Part shown: positions 9,278 to 15,785 of the stretch, piece by piece
Layout: the number at the start of each line of letters is the position of its first letter
How positions within the stretch are numbered: position 1 is the stretch's first letter
Origin: Bacillus thermotolerans
GTDB taxonomy: Bacteria > Bacillota > Bacilli > Bacillales > Domibacillaceae
Reading direction: 5' to 3'
Length of the DNA: 37,873 bases
NCBI RefSeq assembly: GCF_000812025.2
Contig: NZ_JWJE02000039.1
Span: 1-37,873, forward strand
Notes under the pieces: generated by a model
Seen by the model: the letters and a program-made list of their open reading frames with translations, nothing else
Told to the model about the DNA's origin: nothing
Database searches by the model: none
Position numbers and translations under genes: made by a program

Positions 9278-10939
9278 ATGAGGATCCATATTGTTCAAAA
9301 AGGAGATACACTCTGGACGATCGCTAAAAAATATGGAGTGAGCTTTGATGAATTAAAAAAAATGAATACGCAGCTGTCTAATCCAGACGTGATTATGCCT
9401 GGAATGAAAATTAAGGTGCCTACACCGGCAGGGGGCGTAAAGAAAGAAACACCGAAACCAGCAAAGGAAATGCCATTCTCACCGCCAAAGGCTGAAACTC
9501 CTAAACAGCAGCCTGCACCGGCAAAGGAACAGCCGAAACAAGTAAAGGAACAGCCTGCGCCGGTCAAGGAACAGCCAAAGCAAGTAAAAGAACAGCCTGC
9601 ACCGGCAAAGGAACAGCCGAAACAAGTAAAGGAACAGCCTGCACCGGCAAAGGAACAGCCGAAACAAGTAAAGGAACAGCCTGCGCCGGTCAAGGAACAG
9701 CCAAAGCAAGTAAAAGAACAGCCTGCACCGGTGAAGGAGCAGCCGAAACAGCAGGCTGAACCTCTGCCGCCTATCATATCAGAGGAAGACATAAAGAAGA
9801 AGTTCCAGTTAGATATGGAGATTGTCAAAGAGAAGGTTCAGCCGAAAGCCCCGCCGGCTCCGGTGAAGCCGGATAATATTTTTCCGGGTCTGACGGAAAA
9901 GGAAGAAGTAGTAGAGAATCAGGTCCAGCCGATTGCTCCGCCGCCAATGCCGGAAATAACTGTCACCCCGTCACCAAAAGAAGGAGGTACCAAACAAATG
10001 AATCCATATATGCCCAAGTATCCTATGATGCCCCATCATGGAGGTGGAATGCATCACGGTCTTCATCCGCAGTGGTATGCGCCGGCTCCGGTTTACCCAG
10101 CGCCTAATATGCAGCCACCGCAGCCTGCAACATATGAGAACACCATGCATGAGAACACCATGCATGAGAACACCATGCATGAGAACACCATGCATGAGAA
10201 CGCTATGCATGAAAATGTGATGCACGAAAATATGATGCATGAGAATATAATGCATGAAAATATGATGGAGTCACCAGATACTTCGCCAGGCTATCCAATG
10301 TATCCTTCTCCGGAACATTTGCAGGGAGCACAAGAGAACAATGCGGCTTACATGATGCCTCATTATCAGGCACCAGCGTATCACCCGCACTCATGTCATT
10401 CATGCACACCAGTGGCGCCGGCAGGGTATCATTGGGGATACAATAATGCGCCGCCACAAATGCCATCACCAGAATACCATCCTTCTCCTTCTTATACGAT
10501 GGGTGCTTATCATACACCACCAATGATGCCGCCATCATATATGCACGGGTATCATCCGTATGCGGCTGCATATCCAAATAATGCGATGCATGCCCAGCCA
10601 ATGATGTATCCTGATAATGCGATGCATGCTCAGCCAATGGTGTATCCTGATAATACGATGCATGCTCAGCCGATGATGTACCCAGACAATGCAATGCATG
10701 CTCAGCCGATGATGTACCCAGACAATGCAATGCATGCTCAGCCGATGATGTACCCAGACAATGCGATGCATGCCCAGCCAATGATGTATCCTGATAATGC
10801 GATGCATGCTCAGCCAATGATGTATCCTGATAATACGATGCACCACCAGCATCATGGAAATCATCCGCAATACTCTCCTCATTTGCCAGGAAAGCCGGAT
10901 TGTGACTGCTATCGCTCGGAGGAAGAGGATGAAGAATAA
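9278..10939 (+). CDS. safA: Spore coat morphogenetic protein SafA, repeat-rich
   Basis: SafA is a LysM protein at the cortex/coat interface that organises inner coat assembly. ATG 9278, preceded by AAGGAGGGAG, gives 553 residues beginning RIHIVQKGDTLWTIAKKYGV, the LysM domain (residues 1-48). The rest is low complexity: a Pro/Lys/Gln/Glu block (six 14-residue units), a His/Met/Asn block (ENxMH units) and a block of YPDNAMHAQPMM units near the C-terminus. It is longer than B. subtilis SafA (about 390 residues), mainly because of these repeats. Position after nadA is conserved. A strong ribosome binding site at 9981-9987 precedes in-frame M241 and could make a 313-residue C-terminal form, as is known for SafA in B. 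subtilis. Confidence 0.9.
   Translation: MRIHIVQKGDTLWTIAKKYGVSFDELKKMNTQLSNPDVIMPGMKIKVPTPAGGVKKETPKPAKEMPFSPPKAETPKQQPAPAKEQPKQVKEQPAPVKEQPKQVKEQPAPAKEQPKQVKEQPAPAKEQPKQVKEQPAPVKEQPKQVKEQPAPVKEQPKQQAEPLPPIISEEDIKKKFQLDMEIVKEKVQPKAPPAPVKPDNIFPGLTEKEEVVENQVQPIAPPPMPEITVTPSPKEGGTKQMNPYMPKYPMMPHHGGGMHHGLHPQWYAPAPVYPAPNMQPPQPATYENTMHENTMHENTMHENTMHENAMHENVMHENMMHENIMHENMMESPDTSPGYPMYPSPEHLQGAQENNAAYMMPHYQAPAYHPHSCHSCTPVAPAGYHWGYNNAPPQMPSPEYHPSPSYTMGAYHTPPMMPPSYMHGYHPYAAAYPNNAMHAQPMMYPDNAMHAQPMVYPDNTMHAQPMMYPDNAMHAQPMMYPDNAMHAQPMMYPDNAMHAQPMMYPDNAMHAQPMMYPDNTMHHQHHGNHPQYSPHLPGKPDCDCYRSEEEDEE
9509..9751 (+). repeat. SafA repeat block A (42-base units)
   Basis: Five full 42-base units and one partial unit encode QPAPxKEQPKQVKE, where x alternates between A and V. 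Units differ at only a few bases (GCAAAG versus GTCAAG, GCA versus GCG), so they are recent tandem duplications and likely to vary in number between strains. Confidence 0.95.
9981..10000 (+). promoter_or_regulatory. Internal ribosome binding site and ATG within safA
   Basis: AAGGAGGT at 9981-9988 is a near-perfect anti-16S match nine bases before in-frame ATG 9998-10000 (M241). Initiation here would make a 313-residue protein lacking the LysM domain. B. subtilis safA is known to make a C-terminal product from an internal start. Confidence 0.75.
10136..10267 (+). repeat. SafA repeat block B (15-base units)
   Basis: Eight full 15-base units and one partial unit encode ENxMH. The first four units are identical (ENTMH) at DNA level; later ones have A, V, M or I at the third position. 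Confidence 0.95.
10571..10843 (+). repeat. SafA repeat block C (36-base units)
   Basis: Seven full 36-base units and a partial eighth encode YPDNAMHAQPMM with minor changes (N for D in unit 1, T for A in units 3 and 8, V in unit 2). Units 4 to 6 are almost identical in DNA. Confidence 0.95.
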
Positions 10940-11894
10940 AGGCCAAGCAGGAGACGAACTTTCCCCTCGTCTCCTGCTTTTATTATCCTCTGTTTTGAAT
11001 GAAGAAATAGACAGTGTCATCTCACTAAAAAGAGGAAAGTGGCTAGTTAACACCGATACTCAAGGGTGGTTTTTAAAGCAATATAAGTCATTAGACCAGC
11101 TGAAAAAGCAAATGCTCATATGTAAGGCCCTGGAGAGACGTCAGTTTACACACATGATCTCATTCCATCCCGCTTCTCCTATCCGGTTTAAACAGCAGGT
11201 GTTCGCCCTTATGCCTTATATCTCCCCTGCTAAGCCCGCGTTGACTTTCCGAACGTATAAGGAAAGAGAGGAAGCCCTGCAATTGCTTTCTGCTTTTCAC
11301 CAAACAGCTCACTCCTTTAAAAGAGGAGAAGTGGGCAACCTCCCGATCTTTGACCAATTTGCCTATTGGGGGGAAAGGTTAAAGGATTTTGAACAGCTTA
11401 TTCCGCGGCTGTCCCGTTTCTTTCCAGGAAAGATATTAACCCGCTCATTAGAAATGGGGGAATGGGCATTACAGCGAGCTGACGAGCGCTTCTGGCAGCA
11501 GCAAAAACAAGTTATTGTTCATGGAGATGTCGCTTCGCATAACTTTTTCCGAGCAGCAGATCGAAAACTGTATTTAATCGATTGGGACTTGGCCGCGTTT
11601 GCCCCTATAGCTTCTGATTATATCCAATGGATCAATCGGGTATTGCCAATGGTTAACTGGGATATGGAAGAGCTAAGAAAGCACGCGGTGCTCGCTCCCT
11701 ATGTGAATGACGTAAAGTGGCTGCCGTTCTTATTGTTCCCGGTAGATATTTTCCGCGAATGTCGGCGCTTTATGCAATTGAACTCCTCTTATAAAAAAGC
11801 AGCCTATACCCATGCCTATGACCTGACTGTCCGTTCCTTTCTAAAAAGGGAACGTTTCTTTCAAAAGTGGAAAAAAGAGTGGGAGGACATATAA
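10929..11894 (+). CDS. CotS/aminoglycoside-phosphotransferase-like spore protein
   Basis: A 321-residue protein kinase-fold protein of the phosphotransferase family that includes the Bacillus spore coat proteins CotS, YutH and YsxE. The catalytic loop VIVHGDVASHNFF (H-G-D and N) and the metal-binding LIDWDLAAFAPIASD are intact, so it may be active, unlike some coat relatives; the substrate is unknown. ATG 10929 has CGGAGGAAGAGG just upstream and overlaps the safA stop by 11 bases, suggesting coupled translation. Oddly, the first 17 codons contain the safA intrinsic terminator (10945-10981). I do not know this gene from the same place in B. subtilis, where safA is followed by coxA. Confidence 0.8.
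   Translation: MKNKGQAGDELSPRLLLLLSSVLNEEIDSVISLKRGKWLVNTDTQGWFLKQYKSLDQLKKQMLICKALERRQFTHMISFHPASPIRFKQQVFALMPYISPAKPALTFRTYKEREEALQLLSAFHQTAHSFKRGEVGNLPIFDQFAYWGERLKDFEQLIPRLSRFFPGKILTRSLEMGEWALQRADERFWQQQKQVIVHGDVASHNFFRAADRKLYLIDWDLAAFAPIASDYIQWINRVLPMVNWDMEELRKHAVLAPYVNDVKWLPFLLFPVDIFRECRRFMQLNSSYKKAAYTHAYDLTVRSFLKRERFFQKWKKEWEDI
10945..10981 (+). terminator. Terminator of safA inside the next gene
   Basis: AAGCAGGAGACGA (10945-10957) pairs perfectly with 10967-10979 over a nine-base loop and is followed by TTATTAT. It starts six bases after the safA stop but lies within codons 6 to 17 of the kinase-like gene. Confidence 0.85.
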
Positions 11895-11901
11895 GAATAA
11901 G

Positions 11902-11961
11902 ACTCCTGGGCTTTCGCAAACTAAGAAGGGCATGATCTGCCCGATTAAAAAGTCCAGGAGT
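11902..11961 (+). promoter_or_regulatory. Leader hairpin covering the ribosome binding site
   Basis: ACTCCTGGGCTTT (11902-11914) pairs with 11949-11961 over 13 bp with one G-T wobble, and a second perfect hairpin (GGGCA 11928-11932 with TGCCC 11938-11942) sits in its loop. The right arm contains AGGAG (11956-11960), the ribosome binding site of the following lipoprotein gene. No T-run follows, so it does not look like a terminator. Confidence 0.7.
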
Positions 11962-11967
11962 GAGCAT

Positions 11968-12675
11968 ATGCATATTACTCTAAAAGCTTTCGCTGTACTT
12001 TCTTTAACAGCCGGACTTGCCGCTTGCGGAGGAGAAGAGGAAAGCGGCTACGGTGGACATGTGAATGAATATGAGCCGCAGGGGTACTATTCTAATGCTA
12101 GCCATGGAGATGATGATCGGCATGATGGGCCAATGACGGAGTGGTATGATCACTCCGTGGGTCAAGAAGCAAAAAATCTTCGGGAAGAGAAAGAGCGGTA
12201 TTTGCACGTTGAAGAAGGTGAGCACCCGCAAAACCCATCCAAACCATTAACATATGAGGATCACGGCTTCTTAGAACGGGATAATAAGCATCCTCACAGC
12301 AACGATGTGAATTATCATGGAAATAGAGGCATGTCCGATATTCAAGCGAAAAATTCTTATTACACGAATTATAATGGAAAGCTGGCGGAAACAGTTGCCA
12401 AGAAAGCCGAGGCAGTAGAAGGAGTAAAGGCAGCCAGGGCATTTATCAGCAAGAAAGAAATGGTTGTAGCCGCGCAGCTGAGAAAAGAAAGTAATCCGGA
12501 GGCTGTGAGGAAGGAAGTAAGACGGCTTGTAAAGGATTATGCGGATGGAAGAGAACTAAAGGTAACCACGGATAACGGCACATTCAATTATATACGAAAC
12601 CTGGATAACTCCTTGCGTGACGGCGGCCCTATTGACTTAGAAGATACCCGCTTTAGCCGTGAACGCTCGCTTTAA
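11968..12675 (+). CDS. YhcN/YlaJ-family sporulation lipoprotein (CoxA-like)
   Basis: A 235-residue lipoprotein. The signal peptide ends in the lipobox LAAC with modified cysteine C20. A charged, His/Asn/Tyr-rich middle is followed by the YhcN/YlaJ domain (about residues 125-210, KKAEAVEGVKAARAFISKKEMVVAAQL). The family comprises spore membrane and cortex lipoproteins; position after safA points to CoxA (YrbB), though the kinase-like gene separates them here. I chose ATG 11968 because AGGAG precedes it and it gives a proper signal peptide. The ribosome binding site is within a stable hairpin. Confidence 0.85.
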   Translation: MHITLKAFAVLSLTAGLAACGGEEESGYGGHVNEYEPQGYYSNASHGDDDRHDGPMTEWYDHSVGQEAKNLREEKERYLHVEEGEHPQNPSKPLTYEDHGFLERDNKHPHSNDVNYHGNRGMSDIQAKNSYYTNYNGKLAETVAKKAEAVEGVKAARAFISKKEMVVAAQLRKESNPEAVRKEVRRLVKDYADGRELKVTTDNGTFNYIRNLDNSLRDGGPIDLEDTRFSRERSL

Positions 12676-12681
12676 TAACGA

Positions 12682-12725
12682 CAAAAAAGAACAGAAGCCT
12701 GCGGGCGTCTGTTCTTTTTTGTTTT
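12682..12725 (+). terminator. Terminator after the CoxA-like gene
   Basis: A 14-bp stem (12682-12695 with 12708-12721) with GCC/GGC pairing in the loop and T-runs at the right edge. It starts seven bases after the stop codon. Confidence 0.92.
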
Positions 12726-12800
12726 TCTCGTATGTACAACGTCCGAGGCGCTTCAGTCTGCATATGTATAATGATAGGACTAATATAAGGAGAGGTATTC

Positions 12801-14069
12801 ATGATTATACATGTTATTCGCAGCGGAGAAACAATCAACCAGCTGGCAAGACGCTACGGTGTCCAAGTTTCACAAATCGTGCAGGCGAATGAACTGCCTA
12901 ATGCTGACCAGCTGGCAGTCGGCCAGGCCATTCTTATTCCTGTGGCCTCCAGGCGGCATACCGTGCAAACAGGAGAAACTTTATGGCAAATTGCTCGGCG
13001 TTATGGAGTATCTTTAGAAGAGCTGATAAGAGTAAACAATATCCAAAACCCCGCAGTCATCTACCCGGGGTTTACACTGCAAATTCCTGAAGATAGGCCA
13101 GTCATTGACGTGAATGCTTATATACTTGATATGGGCGAAGAGGGCGCCCGCCAAGTAAGAGAAGTAGGAGAACATTTAACCTACCTCTCTCCATTTGCTT
13201 ATATCATGAGGGCGGATGGAGACTTGACCCCTATGAATGATCAAGCTGTTATTGAAGCCGCCCAATCAGAGCAGGTGGTCCCTATGATGTCGATCACGAA
13301 CTTTACAGCCAGCGACCCTGGTTCTCGGCTTGCTGCAACGATTCTGGGCAGCACTGAGCTGCAGGAAACGCTTTTAAATAATATTATTGAAATCATGAGA
13401 GAAAAAGGGTACAAAGGGCTGAATGTAGATTTTGAAAATGTTTTCCCCGCAGATCGAGAAAGATATAATCAGTTTTTAGAACGTGCGGTTGCCCGTTTGC
13501 ATCCGGAAGGTTTTTTTGTTTCAACAGCTGTCGCACCAAAAACCAGTGCCGAGCAGCAAGGATTGCTGTATGAAGCGCACGACTATGCGGCACATGGAAG
13601 AATTGTTGATTTTGTTATTTTGATGACTTATGAATGGGGGTACCGGCTAGGGCCGCCTCAAGCCATTTCCCCACTTAACCAGATTCGGCGCGTCATAGAC
13701 TATGCGGTTTCCGTCATCCCGCGAGAGAAGATTTTCTTTGGGTTTCAGGTGTACGCACGCGACTGGCTTTTGCCGCATAGAGAGGGGCAGGAGGCGCAAA
13801 CATTTGATATGCAGGAAGCAGTTCGAAGGGCAATCAGGTATGGAGCGTCGATTCAATACGATGAAAGTTCCCAATCTCCTTTTTATCGATACACAGATGA
13901 GAGAGGGCGCTCACATGAAGTCTGGTTTGAGGACGCCCGAAGCACACAAGCAAAATTTGATTTAGTCAAAGAATACGACCTTCGAGGCATCAGTTATTGG
14001 GTGCTTGGTTATCCTTTCCCACAAAACTGGCAGCTGTTGGAGAGTAATTTCCAGGTGCGTAAGCTGTGA
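12801..14069 (+). CDS. LysM/GH18 spore peptidoglycan hydrolase (SleL/YaaH-like)
   Basis: A 422-residue protein with two LysM domains (residues 2-47 and 53-96) and a glycoside hydrolase family 18 barrel from about 100. The catalytic strand is GLNVDFE (206-212), with E212 as the expected acid/base. Relatives (SleL, YaaH, YdhD) are spore-associated N-acetylglucosaminidases acting on cortex peptidoglycan in germination. There is no signal peptide, which fits a protein made in the mother cell and placed by its LysM domains. ATG 12801 follows ATAAGGAGAGG. I cannot say which paralogue it is, and I do not recall a GH18 gene at this place in B. subtilis. The downstream hairpin has its T-run on the opposite strand. 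Confidence 0.88.
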   Translation: MIIHVIRSGETINQLARRYGVQVSQIVQANELPNADQLAVGQAILIPVASRRHTVQTGETLWQIARRYGVSLEELIRVNNIQNPAVIYPGFTLQIPEDRPVIDVNAYILDMGEEGARQVREVGEHLTYLSPFAYIMRADGDLTPMNDQAVIEAAQSEQVVPMMSITNFTASDPGSRLAATILGSTELQETLLNNIIEIMREKGYKGLNVDFENVFPADRERYNQFLERAVARLHPEGFFVSTAVAPKTSAEQQGLLYEAHDYAAHGRIVDFVILMTYEWGYRLGPPQAISPLNQIRRVIDYAVSVIPREKIFFGFQVYARDWLLPHREGQEAQTFDMQEAVRRAIRYGASIQYDESSQSPFYRYTDERGRSHEVWFEDARSTQAKFDLVKEYDLRGISYWVLGYPFPQNWQLLESNFQVRKL

Positions 14070-14076
14070 AAGCATC

Positions 14077-14109
14077 AAAAAAGCCGGCTTCTTAAGAAGA
14101 AGCCGGCTT
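14077..14109 (-). terminator. Terminator of the leftward 6S-type RNA
   Basis: A 13-bp perfect stem (14081-14093 with 14097-14109) and a three-base loop. Only the leftward strand has a T-run after it, so it mainly serves the RNA, though it could also slow rightward transcription from the GH18 gene. Confidence 0.88.
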
Positions 14110-14304
14110 AAAGCGCGTCATTAAGTGCCGCGATTGCCGTACGTTTAATGAAGTTTTAAAACCACACTCCAACAAGTGGGTGTTCGCAGAAGATCTCCTA
14201 TCGTCCTCTAAGGAAGAGGCATGATATTCCTTCTTCAATGTTAAAACTCCCTATTTCAGCTTAAAGGTTAAAACTTAATTAATGTTACGTACAACGCAGC
14301 TGAT
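14077..14304 (-). ncRNA. Second 6S-type RNA (6S-2-like)
   Basis: The leftward strand has a full transcription unit with no protein gene: a strong promoter (14339-14311), about 228 transcribed bases and a terminator with T-run (14109-14077). The RNA shares ordered blocks with the clear 6S RNA at 37540-37784: TGCCTCT then AGAGGAC, then CCCAC-TG, an A-rich stretch after GGTT, and ACGGCA. GTTTTAA and TTAAAAC pair around the middle, and a closing stem forms between CATTAA near the 5' end and CTTAATGACG near the 3' end. 6S RNA binds sigma-A RNA polymerase and dampens transcription. Bacillus carries two 6S RNAs, so 6S-2 is the best reading; the exact 5' end is estimated. Confidence 0.72.
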
Positions 14305-14310
14305 AAATAT

Positions 14311-14339
14311 AATATACAGGATAATCGGGGAAATTGCAA
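14311..14339 (-). promoter_or_regulatory. Promoter of the leftward 6S-type RNA
   Basis: Reading leftwards, TTGCAA (14339-14334), a 17-base spacer and TATATT (14316-14311). This is a good vegetative promoter that predicts a start near 14304. Confidence 0.75.
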
Positions 14340-14364
14340 GTCCCTGTCGAGAAGTCAGTTTTGT

Positions 14365-14390
14365 GTTTAATAGAAAAACGGAAAGGGAAA
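14365..14390 (+). promoter_or_regulatory. Possible sigma-B promoter of the small gene at 14429
   Basis: GTTTAA (14365-14370), a 14-base spacer and GGGAAA (14385-14390) resemble the general-stress sigma-B consensus (GTTTAA, 12-15 bases, GGGTAT). No good sigma-A promoter is seen. The -35 is exact and the -10 matches four of six bases. Confidence 0.45.
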
Positions 14391-14428
14391 AGACTATTAT
14401 ACACTATTTAAAAGCGAGGGGTTTAAAC

Positions 14429-14656
14429 ATGAAGAAAGTGATGAATGTAACGCTGCAATATGATTCAGATAAGATCAAAGGCGACTTTACTGAAACGTTA
14501 AACAAGTTGGTGAAAAATGAAGGCATGGAAGTTGTTTCAGTGGGTGAAGCAGGGAATACAAACTATGAGCAGCCCTATGACCGGAGAAAGAAAGCTGACC
14601 AGGCGCTTCCTGATGTAGGCACATCAGGTGCGGGCGGAATGGTCTCTCCAAACTAA
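14429..14656 (+). CDS. Small protein of unknown function, possibly stress-induced
   Basis: A 75-residue hydrophilic protein I do not recognise. It starts MKKVMNVTLQYDSDKIKGDF, has a predicted beta-alpha-beta-like N-terminal half and a disordered Gly/Ser-rich tail ending GTSGAGGMVSPN. ATG 14429 has GCGAGGGG seven to eight bases upstream and lies about 32 bases from the start predicted by the possible sigma-B promoter. A clear terminator follows. The upstream in-frame codons to 14282 cross the promoter and were not used. Its own promoter and terminator argue that it is a real single-gene unit. Confidence 0.72.
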   Translation: MKKVMNVTLQYDSDKIKGDFTETLNKLVKNEGMEVVSVGEAGNTNYEQPYDRRKKADQALPDVGTSGAGGMVSPN

Positions 14657-14667
14657 ATAGTTGATGC

Positions 14668-14694
14668 AAGACCGCTTTATCTAGCGGTCTTTTT
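14668..14694 (+). terminator. Terminator of the small gene
   Basis: AAGACCGCT (14668-14676) pairs perfectly with AGCGGTCTT (14683-14691) over a six-base loop, then TTTGTTTGTT. Confidence 0.9.
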
Positions 14695-14747
14695 GTTTGT
14701 TCTTTCTCTTTTTTGGCAAAGCTGAAAGCAAAAAGGAGAGAGTATAA

Positions 14748-15029
14748 ATGAAACGGTTAGTATTCTTTCTGTTGTTTGCACTTCTGGTTGCAGCGGGGAC
14801 TCGCTTGTCCATGGCAGATAGTATCAATATGGCTGAGCCTCAGGAAGCAGCCGGTCCTCATAAAGTGACGGTTATTTTACAGGAGAGACAGCCGGACGGT
14901 CAGGTGGCCTCAGCTTCCCATATAGAGACCATCTGGGCTATGGAGGATTTCTGGGCTGCTTATCAGGACTACCGGCTGGTTGATATGAATGAAGAGACAA
15001 TTATCTTTGAAAAGAAGGAACAGCATTAA
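14748..15029 (+). CDS. bofC: Short BofC-like protein (N-terminal domain only)
   Basis: BofC is a forespore-exported protein that restrains the SpoIVB signalling protease controlling sigma-K activation. The 93-residue product has a signal peptide (residues 1 to about 24, MKRLVFFLLFALLVAAGTRL) and the BofC N-terminal domain, with IWAMEDFWAAYQDYRLVDM closely matching the B. subtilis segment. It stops at IIFEKKEQH, where the B. subtilis protein (about 170 residues) continues into a second domain. The bases between its stop and ruvA show no remnant of that domain, so this is not a recent frameshift. ATG 14748 has AAGGAGAG upstream. Position before ruvA matches Bacillus. Confidence 0.8.
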   Translation: MKRLVFFLLFALLVAAGTRLSMADSINMAEPQEAAGPHKVTVILQERQPDGQVASASHIETIWAMEDFWAAYQDYRLVDMNEETIIFEKKEQH

Positions 15030-15082
15030 GCACTCGTGCAGCCTTCTTTCTTCTTTTTCAGAACAAACGTTTCTTTTTCGTT

Positions 15083-15114
15083 TTGTCAGTGGGTAAATCA
15101 TGGTATGATACAAT
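15083..15114 (+). promoter_or_regulatory. Promoter region of ruvAB
   Basis: TTGTCA at 15083-15088 is a good -35. Downstream, TATGATACAAT (15104-15114) offers two -10 hexamers, TATGAT with a 15-base spacer and TACAAT with a 20-base spacer. I cannot decide between them. Confidence 0.4.
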
Positions 15115-15150
15115 GAAGAGAAAGGTGCAGTGAAGAGGAGAGAAAAAGGT

Positions 15151-15762
15151 TTGTATGAATATATAAAGGGATCGGTTGTATCTGTTACGCCGGAATATAT
15201 TGTTATTGAGAACAATGGGATAGGTTATCAATTGCTGACACCGAACCCGTTCGCTTTCTCGAAATATGAAGAGCAGACAGTGACTGTATATGTGTATCAG
15301 CATGTTCGTGAAGACGTGCTTGCCCTGTACGGTTTTATTTCTATGGAAGAGAAGCGATTATTCGAAAAGCTGATTTCCGTATCGGGGATTGGGCCAAAAG
15401 GCGCGCTTGCTGTACTTGCAAGCGGCGATCCTCAGCAGGTTGTGACAGCAATCGAAGAAGAGGATGAAGCCTTTTTAACGAAGTTTCCAGGAGTGGGCAA
15501 GAAGACAGCTCGGCAAATGATTCTGGATTTAAAAGGAAAGCTGGCTGAGGTAGTGCCGGAATTCTTCCCGAATTTATTCCAGCCGGATCTTCAAGAGAAG
15601 AAAGCAGGAAGTTCCAATGAACTGGAGGAAGCTCTTCTTGCTTTGGAAGCGCTGGGGTATTCAGCAAGAGAAATTAAGAAGGTCAGCTCTAAGCTGAAGC
15701 TGGAGCAATTGTCAACAGATCAATACATTCGAAAAGGGCTGCAGCTTTTGTTAAATGGATAA
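15151..15762 (+). CDS. ruvA: Holliday junction subunit RuvA
   Basis: RuvA binds four-way junctions and loads the RuvB motor. From TTG 15151 the protein is 203 residues ([20 protein letters not shown]...), with an OB fold (1-62), the two helix-hairpin-helix motifs ([13 protein letters not shown] and [17 protein letters not shown]) and the mobile C-terminal domain III (about 155-203) that contacts RuvB. Homologues begin at this strand, and GAGGAG lies about ten bases upstream. A GTG at 15130 with AAAGGTG before it would add seven residues and cannot be fully excluded. It is 23 bases from ruvB. Confidence 0.95.
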   Translation: MYEYIKGSVVSVTPEYIVIENNGIGYQLLTPNPFAFSKYEEQTVTVYVYQHVREDVLALYGFISMEEKRLFEKLISVSGIGPKGALAVLASGDPQQVVTAIEEEDEAFLTKFPGVGKKTARQMILDLKGKLAEVVPEFFPNLFQPDLQEKKAGSSNELEEALLALEALGYSAREIKKVSSKLKLEQLSTDQYIRKGLQLLLNG

Positions 15763-15785
15763 AAGATTGAGGGAGTGATCATGCG

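Noticed and set aside
9509-10843. Regular repeats that could suggest a CRISPR array
   Set aside because: Units are direct tandem copies in frame with one protein, with no unique spacers and no cas genes.
9295-10946. Long open frames on the reverse strand of safA (177 and 247 codons)
   Set aside because: They mirror the tandem repeats of safA, which keep all frames open. Their products are Cys/Phe- or His/Ser-rich low-complexity strings without ribosome binding sites.
14282-14428. Longer version of the small gene starting at 14282
   Set aside because: It would translate through the possible sigma-B promoter and the leftward RNA promoter, and has no ribosome binding site. ATG 14429 is better placed.
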